From the NCBI GenBank assembly GCA_030692565.1, contig JAUYAO010000058.1:558001-622000 (forward strand): a DNA stretch of 64,000 nt, read 5' to 3'. The notes under the pieces were generated by a model. That model did not search any database, was not told the origin of the DNA, and saw only the letters and a list, made by a program, of their open reading frames with translations. The position numbers were made by a program, and so were the translations under genes. Positions 20,099 through 29,774 of the stretch are shown one piece after another; within the stretch, counting starts at the first letter, position 1, and every line of letters starts with the position of its first letter. Source of the DNA: Nitrospira sp. Lineage in GTDB: Bacteria; Nitrospirota; Nitrospiria; Nitrospirales; Nitrospiraceae.

Positions 20099-21598
20099 AT
20101 GAAGAAGTTGGTTCAGAAGGCAGTCGTTGCGGGTCTTGCCATTGCCGCGGTGGGAGCGGTCCTGACCTGGGGTGGTCAATCGTTGCCCTCTTCCCACGCC
20201 TCCAGCGGAATCCAGCCCGCGGCAACCGCCGTGGCGCTGCCAATCGCCCCGGGGGCGAACGGGTTTACAGAGGTCGCCAAGGCGGTCACCCCGGCGGTGG
20301 TCAACATTACGACGATCACGGGCGAGAAAGTCTCCGACGGGCGGAAGATTCCCGATGAACTGCGCGATCGGATGGAAGAGTTCTTCGGCGGGCCTGGCGG
20401 CCCGCGCGGTTATCGCGGGCCGCAGGGTCCGGGAGAGCCTCGTGGACATCGTGGGGGCGGCCAGGGCTCCGGGGTGATTGTGTCGTCGGATGGGTATGTG
20501 CTGACCAATAACCATGTGATCGAAGGCGCGCAGGAAGTCACGGTCACCTTGCCCGACAAACGCGACTTCAAAGGCACGATTGTCGGAACCGATCCCAAGA
20601 CCGATCTGGCGGTGGTGAAGATCGATGGACAGAATCTGCCGACGGTGGTGTGGGGCGATGCCACCAAGCTGCAAGTCGGTGAGTATGTGCTGGCGGTCGG
20701 GAACCCGTTCGGGCTGAATTCGACGGTGACGCTCGGCATCGTGAGCGCACTGGGGCGGGGCCGGATGGGCATCACGCAGTACGAAGACTTCATTCAGACG
20801 GATGCCGCCATCAATCCAGGAAACTCAGGCGGTGCCTTGGTGAATACGCGCGGGGAACTGGTCGGGATCAATACGGCGATCTTTTCACAGACCGGCGGGT
20901 ATCAGGGGGTGGGATTTGCCGTACCGACCAGCATGAGCAAGCCGATTTATGAAAGCCTGATCAAGAGCGGAAAGGTTGTGCGTGGGTACCTGGGTGTCGG
21001 GATTCAGGACCTCAGTCAGGACCTGGCCAAGTCATTCGGAATTAAGAGCGCGAAGGGCGCGCTCGTCAGTGACGTGAAGGAAGAGGGGCCGGCTGACCAG
21101 GCCGGTCTCAAGCAGGGCGATGTGATCATCGCGTATCAAGGCGCATCCGTCGAGGATGCGGTGGCGCTCCAGCGCCTGGTGACCAGAACAGGGGTCGGGA
21201 TGAAAGTGCCCGTCAAGGTGATCCGTGACGGCCATGAGAAAGATCTCACGGTGACGATCGGGGAACAGTTGGATACGACGAAGGTTGCGAAAGCCGAAGC
21301 CGGTGAAGCGGACTATGCTTTTGCCGGAGTGGCGGTTCAGGATCTCGACCGGGAGACCGCGAAGGAGTTGGGCATCAAAGGCAAGGCGCAGGGAGTGGTG
21401 GTGACGGGCGTCGAGCCGGAGAGCGGCGCCGAAAAGGCCGGTTTGATGGCAGGGGATGTCATTCGAGAGATCAATCGCCAGCCGGTCAAGTCGGTCAAGG
21501 AATTTGAGAAGGCCTCATCAGCGATCAAGAAGGGCGACCATGTTCTGATCTTGATCAATCGCCATGGCAATGCGTTATTTCTGACCGCGAAAGTGTAG
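20099..21598 (+). CDS. Do-like serine protease (DegP/DegQ/MucD type)
   Basis: 499 residues. Strong ribosome site ATGAGGAGG just before the ATG. Signal-anchor at 1-28, then a trypsin-like domain with catalytic His139 (LTNNHVIEG), Asp169 (KTDLAVVKI) and Ser243 (NPGNSGGALVN), followed by two PDZ domains (from about residues 290 and 400). A Gly/Pro/Arg-rich loop occupies about 98-121. Periplasmic protease/chaperone for misfolded envelope proteins. Sits 110 bases after the two-component pair and is followed by a strong hairpin. Confidence 0.93.
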   Translation: MKKLVQKAVVAGLAIAAVGAVLTWGGQSLPSSHASSGIQPAATAVALPIAPGANGFTEVAKAVTPAVVNITTITGEKVSDGRKIPDELRDRMEEFFGGPGGPRGYRGPQGPGEPRGHRGGGQGSGVIVSSDGYVLTNNHVIEGAQEVTVTLPDKRDFKGTIVGTDPKTDLAVVKIDGQNLPTVVWGDATKLQVGEYVLAVGNPFGLNSTVTLGIVSALGRGRMGITQYEDFIQTDAAINPGNSGGALVNTRGELVGINTAIFSQTGGYQGVGFAVPTSMSKPIYESLIKSGKVVRGYLGVGIQDLSQDLAKSFGIKSAKGALVSDVKEEGPADQAGLKQGDVIIAYQGASVEDAVALQRLVTRTGVGMKVPVKVIRDGHEKDLTVTIGEQLDTTKVAKAEAGEADYAFAGVAVQDLDRETAKELGIKGKAQGVVVTGVEPESGAEKAGLMAGDVIREINRQPVKSVKEFEKASSAIKKGDHVLILINRHGNALFLTAKV

Positions 21599-21608
21599 GT
21601 GAGAGACC

Positions 21609-21636
21609 GGGGGATGGGGCGCTCGCCTCATCCCCC
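21609..21636. terminator. strong bidirectional hairpin between htrA-like gene and purU
   Basis: GGGGGATG-G-GGCG (21609-21621) pairs with CGCC-T-CATCCCCC (21624-21636) around a two-base loop; all 13 positions pair if the central G:T wobble is counted. It lies between convergent genes. There is no long T-run, so it may be an RNA 3' stabiliser rather than a classical terminator. Confidence 0.55.
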
Positions 21637-21662
21637 GCTAGCAGACTCTTTCAGTATCCTGC

Positions 21663-22529
21663 CTAATCGAAGACGACGGTCTTTTTTCCATACACCAACA
21701 CCCGATGTTCGATATGCCGGCGCACCGCGCGTGCCAGGACAATCTCTTCCAGGTCGCGTCCCTTCCTTACCAGATCATCGACGGTATCCCGGTGTCCGAC
21801 GCGAATCACATCCTGTTCGATGATCGGTCCCTCGTCGAGGTCCTGGGTGGCATAGTGGGCCGTTGCGCCGATGATCTTCACGCCCCGCTCGTAGGCCTGC
21901 CGATAGGGGTTCGCGCCGATGAACGCCGGGAGAAACGAATGATGAATGTTGATCACCGGGCAGCCGATTTGAGCGAGGAAGTCGGCGCTCAGAATCTGCA
22001 TGTAGCGGGCCATGACCACGAGTTCAACACAGTGAGATTTCAACGCCGAGATGACTTGCTGCTCTTGCTGGGGCTTGGTTTCCTTGGTGACCGGTAAGAC
22101 CACGAAAGGGATCTTGAACAGGTGGGCCCACTCCGCGCAGGTGTCATGATTGGAAATGATGACCGGAACATCGATGCGTAACTCGTCTCGACGGTGCCGT
22201 TGGAGGAGGTCCGCCAAGCAGTGATCTTGTTTCGAGACGAGCATGCCGACGCGCGTGCGGTGGCTGGAGTGATGCACCTCGTAGCGCATCTCAAATATTT
22301 TGGCGATGGGGGCGAAGGCGGCGGAAATCTCGTCGGGAGGAATCTGCAATCCCTCGGTGGCGAACTCCATCCGCATCAAGAAGTCGTTCGTTTCCTCATC
22401 GGTGTGGTGATCCGAGTCGAGAATGTTGCCGCCGAAGTCGTGAATGAATCCCGACACGCGGGCGACAATGCCCTTCCGGTCTTTGCAGTGGATGAGAATC
22501 ACCACGGAATCTTTACGAGTGGCTGCCAT
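21663..22529 (-). CDS. purU: formyltetrahydrofolate deformylase
   Basis: 288 residues: an N-terminal ACT domain (VVILIHCKDRKGIVARVSGF) and a formyl-transferase-fold domain with VVMARYMQILS, INIHHSFLPAFIGANPYRQAYERGVKIIGATAHY and DEGPIIEQ. It hydrolyses 10-formyl-THF to THF and formate, balancing the one-carbon pool and supplying formate. AAGGGG precedes the ATG. It fits with gcvT/gcvP in the same window. Confidence 0.95.
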   Translation of the reverse strand: MAATRKDSVVILIHCKDRKGIVARVSGFIHDFGGNILDSDHHTDEETNDFLMRMEFATEGLQIPPDEISAAFAPIAKIFEMRYEVHHSSHRTRVGMLVSKQDHCLADLLQRHRRDELRIDVPVIISNHDTCAEWAHLFKIPFVVLPVTKETKPQQEQQVISALKSHCVELVVMARYMQILSADFLAQIGCPVINIHHSFLPAFIGANPYRQAYERGVKIIGATAHYATQDLDEGPIIEQDVIRVGHRDTVDDLVRKGRDLEEIVLARAVRRHIEHRVLVYGKKTVVFD

Positions 22530-22595
22530 GCGGATACGCCCCTTTCGTCAGTTTTCAAAGAGTGTCACAGATCGGGAATCGGGTGTGGCGTGAGG

Positions 22596-24059
22596 TCAGG
22601 AGACGATGTGGCCGACGAGATCGTACGTGGCTGCATCCGTGATCTCGACCTTGACGAGGTCGCCAGGCACGGGACGGGGCGCGTCTCGGCGCGCCCGGGG
22701 CGGGCGGGTGAGAAGGTCGGGCTCGTCGTTGATATAGACGACGCCGTCGATCTCGGGTGCGAGGCCTTCGTGCCGGCCTTCCAGCAGCAACGGAGTTTCC
22801 TCCGAAGGCCCTTCCACAAGGACCTCCATGACCGAACCGATACGATCCTGCCCGCGTGCCGCGGCAATCCCTTCCTGGATGGCGAGCAGTTCGTTCCGTC
22901 GTTCTTCCATGACGCTGCGCTCGATTTTGTCGTCCAGCGACACCGCTGTCGTATCTTCCTCGTCCGAGTAGAGAAATGCGGCCACTCGGTCGAAACCGGA
23001 TTCCGCCACGTAGGACTTGAGTTCCTGGTAAGCCTTCTCCGTTTCACCGGGAAATCCAACGATGAAGGCGGTCCGGAACGTCAGGCCGGGAATGCGGGTG
23101 CGAATGCGGTCCACGAGTTTCTCGATGGCGGCTCGATTCCCCAGACGGTGCATGCGCTTCAGCATTCGGTCGTTGATGTGCTGGAGCGGCATATCGATGT
23201 ATTTGGTAATCTTTTCCTCGCCCGCATAGAGGTCGAGTAGATCATCGGTGACTTGTTGGGGATAGAGGTAGAACGGTCTGATCCAGCGAATGTCCGGAAT
23301 CTTCACCAGCGCGCGAAGCAGCGAGGTGAGACCGCCTCGAATACCCAGGTCCACGCCGTAGTTGATCGTATCCTGGGAAATGAGGTTGAGCTCTTTCACG
23401 CCTTCGCCGGCGAGGCGCTCCGCTTCGGCCACAATGGATTCGATCGACCGGCTCCGCTGTTTCCCGCGCATGATAGGAATGGCGCAGAAGGCGCAATTTC
23501 GGTTACACCCTTCGGCGATCTTCACATAGGCACTGTGCGGCTTGCCGAGCCGTAGGCGCGGAGAGTCCGCGTCGTAGAGGTAGGGCGGTTCGCTGATCCA
23601 GAGTCGTTGCTGGCGTTTGCTGGGCGTGAGGAGGTTACGACAGATTTCTGCGATCTTCCCGAATTCCCCGGTGCCCACCACGCCGTCCAATTCCGGCAGT
23701 TCTTTGAGTAGATCACCTTGATAGCGTTGAGCCAGACAGCCTGCGGCGATGAGGACCCGGCAGGCGCCTTTCTTCTTCAGTTTGCCATGTTCGAGAATCG
23801 AATTGATCGATTCCTGCTTGGCTTCTTCGATAAAGCCGCAGGTATTAATAATGACGACTTCAGCTTTCTTGGGGTTGTCGGTCAGCTGGAAACCGTCGTG
23901 AACCAGCGTGCCCAGCATGAGCTCGGAGTCCACCTGGTTTTTCGAGCAGCCCAGATTGACAAAACCGACGGTGGTTTTACGGGCGGCAACGGGTGCCTTG
24001 GTTTGCGCGGCTTTCTTGGTGGCTTTCTTGCGATCAAGCTGGATCAACGGTGTAGACAT
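22596..24059 (-). CDS. rimO: ribosomal protein S12 methylthiotransferase RimO
   Basis: 487 residues. N-terminal MTTase domain with Cys38, Cys74 and Cys108 for one iron-sulfur cluster, a radical SAM domain with Cys185, Cys189 and Cys192 (CNRNCAFC), and a C-terminal TRAM domain. The segment VGFVNLGCSKNQVDSE is diagnostic for RimO rather than MiaB. It methylthiolates an aspartate of S12. A Lys-rich N-terminal extension of about 28 residues precedes the first domain, so the true start might be internal. Confidence 0.95.
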   Translation of the reverse strand: MSTPLIQLDRKKATKKAAQTKAPVAARKTTVGFVNLGCSKNQVDSELMLGTLVHDGFQLTDNPKKAEVVIINTCGFIEEAKQESINSILEHGKLKKKGACRVLIAAGCLAQRYQGDLLKELPELDGVVGTGEFGKIAEICRNLLTPSKRQQRLWISEPPYLYDADSPRLRLGKPHSAYVKIAEGCNRNCAFCAIPIMRGKQRSRSIESIVAEAERLAGEGVKELNLISQDTINYGVDLGIRGGLTSLLRALVKIPDIRWIRPFYLYPQQVTDDLLDLYAGEEKITKYIDMPLQHINDRMLKRMHRLGNRAAIEKLVDRIRTRIPGLTFRTAFIVGFPGETEKAYQELKSYVAESGFDRVAAFLYSDEEDTTAVSLDDKIERSVMEERRNELLAIQEGIAAARGQDRIGSVMEVLVEGPSEETPLLLEGRHEGLAPEIDGVVYINDEPDLLTRPPRARRDAPRPVPGDLVKVEITDAATYDLVGHIVS

Positions 24060-24136
24060 GAGCGGCAGTCTACGGGAGGGTTGAAAAGGCTGTCAACGCG
24101 TCTTGGTCTTGAAATCCAGGCCATGCTTCACCTACA

Positions 24137-24682
24137 GTGCGCACCGTGATTCGAACATTCAAGGGTATTAAGCCCACCATTCCGGACTCCTGCTTCATCG
24201 AGGACACCGCTGTCGTTATCGGCGATGTGGTCATGGGTGAGGAGTGTAGTGTCTGGTTCAATGCCGTGATCCGGGGCGATGTGCATTATATCCGCATGGG
24301 GAATCGGACCAATGTGCAGGATCTTTGCATGCTGCACGTGACGCACGATACTCACCCGCTGGTCATCGGGAATGAGGTCACCATCGGCCATAGCGTGGTC
24401 TTGCATGGTTGTACGATCAAGGATCGGGTGCTGGTGGGCATGGGCGCGATCATCATGGACGGCGCCGTGATCGGGGAGGACTCGGTCGTGGGCGCCGGCG
24501 CGTTGGTGGTGGAGGGGACAGTGGTTCCGCCGAAGAGCGTCATTCTCGGCTCGCCCGGCCGGGTGCGGCGTGGGGTCTCGGATGCCGAACTCGCCTGGAT
24601 CAAGGAGTCGGCTGCCAATTACGTGAAATACGCTTGCCAGTACATGGACGACTCGTCGAAGCGAACCGGATTTAAGATCTAG
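24137..24682 (+). CDS. gamma-class carbonic anhydrase family protein
   Basis: 181 residues from a GTG start (a second GTG is at 24146). Left-handed beta-helix hexapeptide repeats and the metal-site histidines (His67/His70 in LHVTH, His85 in TIGHSVVLHG, His90) place it with the YrdA/CaiE-type gamma-CA group. Some members are active, others are assembly factors, so catalysis is uncertain. It converges with the next gene: the 3' ends overlap by 11 bases. Confidence 0.88.
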   Translation: MRTVIRTFKGIKPTIPDSCFIEDTAVVIGDVVMGEECSVWFNAVIRGDVHYIRMGNRTNVQDLCMLHVTHDTHPLVIGNEVTIGHSVVLHGCTIKDRVLVGMGAIIMDGAVIGEDSVVGAGALVVEGTVVPPKSVILGSPGRVRRGVSDAELAWIKESAANYVKYACQYMDDSSKRTGFKI

Positions 24683-25406
24683 CCTGGCGTACGGTTCGAG
24701 TTCTCGCTGCCGCACCTCCAATCTTCATAAAACAGACTGGATCGCCAACCAGGGCGGTCTGAAATTGTTCTCGTTCAACGAGGTACGGGATATTCTTGCG
24801 ATGGCACCAGTCGGCGATCCAGACCACTTCTTCCGTTGAGGTGGTCACCAAACCCGGCAGGCTCAGTTTCGGCATAACGCCATCGACGATGGAACGCACG
24901 ATGCGGCGCTGCTGCTCAAATTGGCGCGGGTCGAATGTCACCGGATCGGCGGTTCCGTAAGACAGCGGGGCCAAGTGAGGGAATCGTTCCGGATCATTGA
25001 GCACACTCACCATCCAGAGATGATCGAAGCGTCCCTTGGCCTTGGCTGCATCAAGGCTATGAAATCGAACCAGCAGGGATCGGCAGGCTCGATTGATGGC
25101 GGCGACCTCGGTTCGGCGAAGATTATAGGGCTCGACTTCTCGTTGGAGGTCGAGCGTTTCCATGAGAAGCGGCGGGAGCTCCGCGACACCCGCTCCCACA
25201 TAGAGGCTCCGGCCATGCGGGTCGAGGCGATCGTAGAGCGCACGAGCGATCCGGTTGCCCAGTCGCTCACAGGGCTTTCTCTTGGCTTGCCAGAACTCAT
25301 CGCCGCCTTCGTAACAATAGACCGGGCCGAGCGCCTTATAGTCTAAATGGGCAAAGAGCTGGGAGACGGCGGCTCGTGTCGGCCGGCTAAGGGGCTTGGG
25401 CATCAT
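24672..25406 (-). CDS. hypothetical protein, possible SAM-dependent methyltransferase fold
   Basis: 244 residues. GRSLYVGAGVAELPPLLMETLDL resembles motif I of Rossmann methyltransferases (LYVGAG where L(D/V)xGxG is usual) and FDHLWMVSVLND could be motif IV, but the catalytic identity is not visible. The start overlaps the M28 peptidase stop by 4 bases, so the two are translationally coupled. No specific family recognised. Confidence 0.7.
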   Translation of the reverse strand: MMPKPLSRPTRAAVSQLFAHLDYKALGPVYCYEGGDEFWQAKRKPCERLGNRIARALYDRLDPHGRSLYVGAGVAELPPLLMETLDLQREVEPYNLRRTEVAAINRACRSLLVRFHSLDAAKAKGRFDHLWMVSVLNDPERFPHLAPLSYGTADPVTFDPRQFEQQRRIVRSIVDGVMPKLSLPGLVTTSTEEVVWIADWCHRKNIPYLVEREQFQTALVGDPVCFMKIGGAAARTRTVRQARS

Positions 25407-26257
25407 GGCCTTTCCGGCATGGCGGCAAGCGCCAGCACTGCATTCGTGACGGCGTCAGCCACGGATGCGAGGAATTTCAGGTTAAGGGTGTCGACCGTAT
25501 CGGTGGATCGATGGTAGTGCGGATTTCGAAAATTAGCGGTGTCGGTCACCATCACGGCAGCGAAGCCCTGTTCCCAAAAGGCCGTATGGTCGCTTCGGCT
25601 GGTGTCGGGAAGCTGTTCCCCGTTACCAGGTACGACCAACGGAACGACGGGGATGGCGGGAGCCATGGCTTGCGACAACGCGGAGGTCAGGGAGGCTGAC
25701 GCCTGGTTTCCGATCAGCGCGAGAAAGTTTCCGACAGAAGGTACGGCGACGGGAATACCGGGGGGCGTTCGCTGCGAGCCTTCCTGCTCGTTGGCATATC
25801 CGACGCATTCAAGGACGATGGCCCCATAGACGGACTGGCCGGTCTCGGCGAGGTGGGCTACATACGCGCGACTGCCCAGCAGATCTTCTTCTTCGAGGCA
25901 GAAGGTTATGAATCGGACCGGTCGCGCCAGTGCGGTCTGCGTGAGTCGACGGGCGACTTCGAGAAGGATGGTGAGCGCGCTGGCATTGTCGTCGGCGCCG
26001 GGCGATCCAATGACCGTATCGTAGTGGGCAGCGAGAATCAGCGGTGGAGCGGCCGCGCTATTTTGCGCAGCCCTAGTTCCGATCACGTTGTCGTAGGTCT
26101 GTCCCAAGGTCTCAAATCGGTGCGTGGTGACCTCAAGGCCCAAGCGGATGAACTGCTGTGTTAAGTAGACGGCTGTCTCCCGCAATGCGACCGGCGATGT
26201 GTCGGGATGGCGCTCGCGGGTAAGCGCAGCGAGGTGGGTCGTCAATTCGTCAGTCAC
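25403..26257 (-). CDS. M28 family zinc metallopeptidase
   Basis: 284 residues. Di-zinc ligands: His78 and Asp80 (AAHYDTV), Asp90 (GADDNASAL), and the Glu pair at 122-123 (CLEEEDLLGSRAYV), with a later DHTAFWEQGFAAVMVTDTANFRNPHYH supplying the remaining His/Asp. Family members are aminopeptidases or glutamyl cyclase-like. No signal peptide is seen, so probably cytoplasmic. It lies 27 bases after argB. Confidence 0.9.
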   Translation of the reverse strand: MTDELTTHLAALTRERHPDTSPVALRETAVYLTQQFIRLGLEVTTHRFETLGQTYDNVIGTRAAQNSAAAPPLILAAHYDTVIGSPGADDNASALTILLEVARRLTQTALARPVRFITFCLEEEDLLGSRAYVAHLAETGQSVYGAIVLECVGYANEQEGSQRTPPGIPVAVPSVGNFLALIGNQASASLTSALSQAMAPAIPVVPLVVPGNGEQLPDTSRSDHTAFWEQGFAAVMVTDTANFRNPHYHRSTDTVDTLNLKFLASVADAVTNAVLALAAMPERP

Positions 26258-26284
26258 GCGGCTGGTGCTCGTGCTTGGAAAGGG

Positions 26285-27178
26285 TTACGACACAATCTCG
26301 GTGCCGATGCCCTTGCGGGTAAAGATTTCCAGCAAGAGGGCATGAGGGATGCGGCCGTCGATGATGTGCGCTTTCCCGGCCCCCCCGGCCAGGGCGTCGA
26401 GGCAGGCATGCACTTTCGGCAACATGCCTTCGCCGATCACGCCCTTCTTTACCATTCGCTGCACATCTTTTCGTGAGACCGTCGAAAGGTGGCGGTTGTT
26501 GGCGTCACGGATTCCCTTGATGTCGGTCATCATCACGAGTTTTTCTGCATGGAGCGACGCGGCAATGGCGCCGGCCACGAGGTCGGCATTGATGTTGTAC
26601 GTGTTGCCTTCCTTGTCTGTTCCGATCGGTGCGATGACGGGGATATAGTGGTCTTGCTGGAGCTTCAGCACGAGACTGGGATCGACCGCTTGTACTTCGC
26701 CGACCAGCCCGAAATCACCCTGGTCGTCGCCTTCTAAATCTTTACCTAAACTCTTCGCCCAGGATTTCGCGGTGAGTGGTTGAGCCATAAGCAGCCCGCC
26801 GTCTTTTCCGCTGAGGCCCACGGACCGGCCGCCGTGGCGATTCAGGAGTTCCACAATTTCCATATTGATTTTGCCGGCCAGGACCATCTCCACGATTTCC
26901 ATGGTGGCTTCGTCGGTGATCCGGACGCCATGGCGGAACTTGGCTTCGATGCCCAGTCTGGTTAGCATCTTGTCGATCTGCGGTCCTCCGCCATGCACGA
27001 TGACCGGATTGAGCCCGACGTATTTGAGCAGGACGATATCTTCCGCGAACCGTTCCTTGAGCGCCGTCTCGGTCATGGCATGCCCGCCGTACTTAATGAC
27101 CACCGTTTTGCCTCGGAAGGTGCGGATGTAGGGCAGCGCCTCGATGAGGATATTGGCTTTCTTAATCAGTCGATTCAT
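26285..27178 (-). CDS. argB: acetylglutamate kinase
   Basis: 297 residues: TVVIKYGGHAM near the start, VHGGGPQIDKML for the substrate site, RFRHGVRITDEATMEIVEMVL, and MTDIKGIRD and GMLPKVHACLDAL in the C-terminal half. It phosphorylates N-acetylglutamate in arginine synthesis. An arginine-sensitive (hexameric) form is suggested by the N-terminal helix of about 20 residues, which is inference. TAGGAG precedes the ATG. Confidence 0.97.
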   Translation of the reverse strand: MNRLIKKANILIEALPYIRTFRGKTVVIKYGGHAMTETALKERFAEDIVLLKYVGLNPVIVHGGGPQIDKMLTRLGIEAKFRHGVRITDEATMEIVEMVLAGKINMEIVELLNRHGGRSVGLSGKDGGLLMAQPLTAKSWAKSLGKDLEGDDQGDFGLVGEVQAVDPSLVLKLQQDHYIPVIAPIGTDKEGNTYNINADLVAGAIAASLHAEKLVMMTDIKGIRDANNRHLSTVSRKDVQRMVKKGVIGEGMLPKVHACLDALAGGAGKAHIIDGRIPHALLLEIFTRKGIGTEIVS

Positions 27179-27368
27179 GGGCTGCTCCTAGTTCTCAGAG
27201 GATGTCCCGGATCACATTCCGATCCTTCACCGCGGCGCGCACAGGCTTGCGGGCCGTGACTATATCAATTTCCTCCAGAAACACAATCCTGTTGTGCTCG
27301 AACCGGTATCAATTTTCTCGCAAGTTTATGGTCATCTCGGGCTGAATCGGAGGCCGTTGAGCCAGTGT

Positions 27369-28325
27369 TCACGTTGCGGGACCGTCTTGCCCGGCCGGCG
27401 GCGTCTTGGCCGTCTTTGTCTTGGCCCGGGGATGGGCGCGGTCATAGACAGCCAGGAGTTGGTCGGTGGCCAGATGCGTGTATTTTTGTGTCGTGCTGAG
27501 CGAGGCGTGTCCCAACATCTCTTGAATAGAACGCAGGTCCGCGCCTTCGTCGAGGAGATGGGTCGCGTAGGAGTGGCGGAGTGCATGGGGGCTGACGGAT
27601 CCGCCATCCAGGCGACTTGAATAACGAGCAACCAGGCGGGCGACACTCCGTGAGGTCAAACGACCTCCCCGGTGATTGAGGAACAGAGGGGTCGCAGGTC
27701 GATCATCGCCCGCCGCATGTTTCAGCGAGGCCCGATAGGTTTGAATTGCCTGGAGCGCGACATCGCCGATCGGAACGATGCGTTCTTTCCGGCCCTTGCC
27801 GCGGAGATGGACGAGCCCGTCGGATCGGTTGAGATCGCCGAGGTTGAGCCCGACGGCTTCACTGACGCGGGCGCCGGTGGAATAGAGCGTTTCCAGGATA
27901 GCCCGGTCTCGCAACGGCAACGACGTGCGCCCCTCGGGGAACTCCATCAAGACATTCGCATCATCCTTCGTCAGTACCCGCGGCAGTGTCTTCGGGAGCT
28001 TGGGACTTCGAATGTCTTCGGCCGGATTCTTTTCGACCGTCCCTTCGCGGACATGGAATCTGTAGAAGCTTCTCAGGCAGGCGAGTTTGCGTGCGAGAGA
28101 GGAGGCCTTTTCACCCTTGCGGTCAAGCCAGTGCAGATAGGCGCGCAATGAATCCGCGGTCACGTCGCCTATGGCGACTATGGACTGCGGCTGCGGCGAC
28201 GGTCGGGCTTGCGCGAGAAAGGTCGTCAGCTGTTGGAGGTCAGAATGGTAATTGCGGATGGTTTCCGGTGAGGCCTGACGCTCGACGGTGAGAAACGTCA
28301 TGAAAGCGCGGATTGCGTCATCCAT
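27369..28325 (-). CDS. xerC: tyrosine recombinase XerC
   Basis: 318 residues. N-terminal SAM-like core-binding domain (FMTFLTVERQASPETIRNYHSDL) and catalytic domain with Arg in YSTGARVSEAVGL, the HxLRHSYATHLLDEGADLR box, LGHASLSTTQKYTH with the nucleophilic Tyr. Its place next to trmFO matches the chromosomal XerC of many bacteria, which resolves chromosome dimers. It overlaps trmFO by 28 bases. Confidence 0.9.
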   Translation of the reverse strand: MDDAIRAFMTFLTVERQASPETIRNYHSDLQQLTTFLAQARPSPQPQSIVAIGDVTADSLRAYLHWLDRKGEKASSLARKLACLRSFYRFHVREGTVEKNPAEDIRSPKLPKTLPRVLTKDDANVLMEFPEGRTSLPLRDRAILETLYSTGARVSEAVGLNLGDLNRSDGLVHLRGKGRKERIVPIGDVALQAIQTYRASLKHAAGDDRPATPLFLNHRGGRLTSRSVARLVARYSSRLDGGSVSPHALRHSYATHLLDEGADLRSIQEMLGHASLSTTQKYTHLATDQLLAVYDRAHPRAKTKTAKTPPAGQDGPAT

Positions 28326-29620
28326 CTCTCAAAATCCTCGCGAGCCCGCTGGGCGATGAGTTGCCGTTTCTTTTCTTTGTCCCTGGTCGGCTGGGCGAGG
28401 GGCGGGAAGAGTCCGTAATTCGTATTCATCGGCTGGAAATGTTTCGGGTCGGATGAGGCCACATGGCCCACCAGGCATCCGTGGGCGGTCGTGGCCGGCG
28501 GAGTGACCAGCGGCTGGCCCGCGATGGCGCGTGCCGCATTGATACCCGCGAAGCCACCCATGGCGGCAGATTCGGTATAGCCTTCCACCCCGACCAATTG
28601 GCCGGCAAAAAATAAGGTGCCGCGCGACTTGAACTGCAGCGTATTCAAGAGCAACTGGGGGGAGTTGATAAAGGTATTCCGATGCAGGCTGCCGTAGCGG
28701 AGGAACTCCGCCTGTTCCAGGCCGGGGATCATGCGAAACACCCGTTTCTGTTCCGGGTAGGTGAGCTTCGTCTGAAAGCCGACCATGTTGTAGCAGGTCT
28801 TATGGATGTTTTCGGTCCGGAGCTGGATGACCGCTGTCGGTCTCTTGCCGGTCTTGGGGTTTTCGAGTCCAACCGGTTTCAGCGGGCCGAAGAGCATGGT
28901 CTGCCGGCCCCGTTCCGCCATGACTTCTATGGGGATACAGGCTTCAAAATAGGGGGTCTTCTCAAATTCTTTCGGCTGGACTTTTTCGGCCGCCATCAGG
29001 GCGTCGTAAAAAGCGTTGTATTGAGCCTCATCCATCGGACAGTTCAGGTAGTCGGCGCCTCCTTTGTCATAACGCGAGGCGGCGAAGACGATATCCATAT
29101 TGATCGACTCCGCGTCGATGATCGGGGAGATGGCATCGAAGAAATACAAATGGTGGGATTGCGTCACCGCACGGATCGCCGCCGACAGTTTGTCCGACGT
29201 GAGGGGGCCTGTGGCAATGATGCAGAGGCAATCCGTCGGGATCTCGGTGATCTCCTCATGCAGGATGCGGACATTCGGATGGCTTTCCAGTGCTTGAGTG
29301 ATTTTGAGTGAAAACTGGTCGCGATCGACGGCGAGTGCTGAGCCAGCCGGCACCCTGGCCTGTTCGGCCGAGGCGATAATCAGCGACCCCAGCCGCCGCA
29401 TTTCTTCTTTGAGGATGCCGGGGGCGTTCAGCGGATCGGCTGACCCGAGGGAATTGGAACAGACCAGTTCCGCCAAGCCACCGGTCTTGTGCGCTTTCGT
29501 CATCTCCTTGGGACGCATCTCATAGAGCGTCACCTTCGCGCCCCGGTTAGCCGCCTGCCAGGCTGCCTCGGAGCCGGCCAGACCACCCCCTATGATGACG
29601 ATGTCATCTCTCATGCCCAC
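28298..29620 (-). CDS. trmFO: tRNA (uracil-5-)-methyltransferase, methylene-THF and FAD dependent
   Basis: 440 residues. IIGGGLAGSEAAWQAANRG at the N-terminus binds FAD; KAHKTGGLAELVCSNSLGS, PAGSALAVDRDQFS and the C-terminal GYTESAAMGGFAGINAARA and NYGLFPPL are typical of TrmFO (formerly Gid). It makes T54 in tRNA using 5,10-methylene-THF. A GTG start at 29620 or ATG at 29614 both fit a GAGGAG site. Confidence 0.96.
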   Translation of the reverse strand: MGMRDDIVIIGGGLAGSEAAWQAANRGAKVTLYEMRPKEMTKAHKTGGLAELVCSNSLGSADPLNAPGILKEEMRRLGSLIIASAEQARVPAGSALAVDRDQFSLKITQALESHPNVRILHEEITEIPTDCLCIIATGPLTSDKLSAAIRAVTQSHHLYFFDAISPIIDAESINMDIVFAASRYDKGGADYLNCPMDEAQYNAFYDALMAAEKVQPKEFEKTPYFEACIPIEVMAERGRQTMLFGPLKPVGLENPKTGKRPTAVIQLRTENIHKTCYNMVGFQTKLTYPEQKRVFRMIPGLEQAEFLRYGSLHRNTFINSPQLLLNTLQFKSRGTLFFAGQLVGVEGYTESAAMGGFAGINAARAIAGQPLVTPPATTAHGCLVGHVASSDPKHFQPMNTNYGLFPPLAQPTRDKEKKRQLIAQRAREDFERWMTQSALS

Positions 29621-29774
29621 ACATGCTCCTCTCAGGGAAAATAGGAAGGCCGCATTCTAGAAACCGAGTTTCGGGGAAGTCAAGGCGCCGCCGCCGGTTC
29701 TATGCCTACGGCTCGTATCATGGTGCTCTTGCAATTGAACCCGCGAATTGCTCCGTGCTAGACTTGGCCCGCAT

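Noticed and set aside
22194-23240. 348-codon plus-strand frame across purU and rimO
   Set aside because: It spans two real minus-strand genes in the opposite sense with no domain.
27369-28325. A tyrosine recombinase that could mark a mobile element
   Set aside because: It is in the trmFO-xerC housekeeping context, has the full length and motifs of chromosomal XerC, and no attachment sites or cargo are near it.
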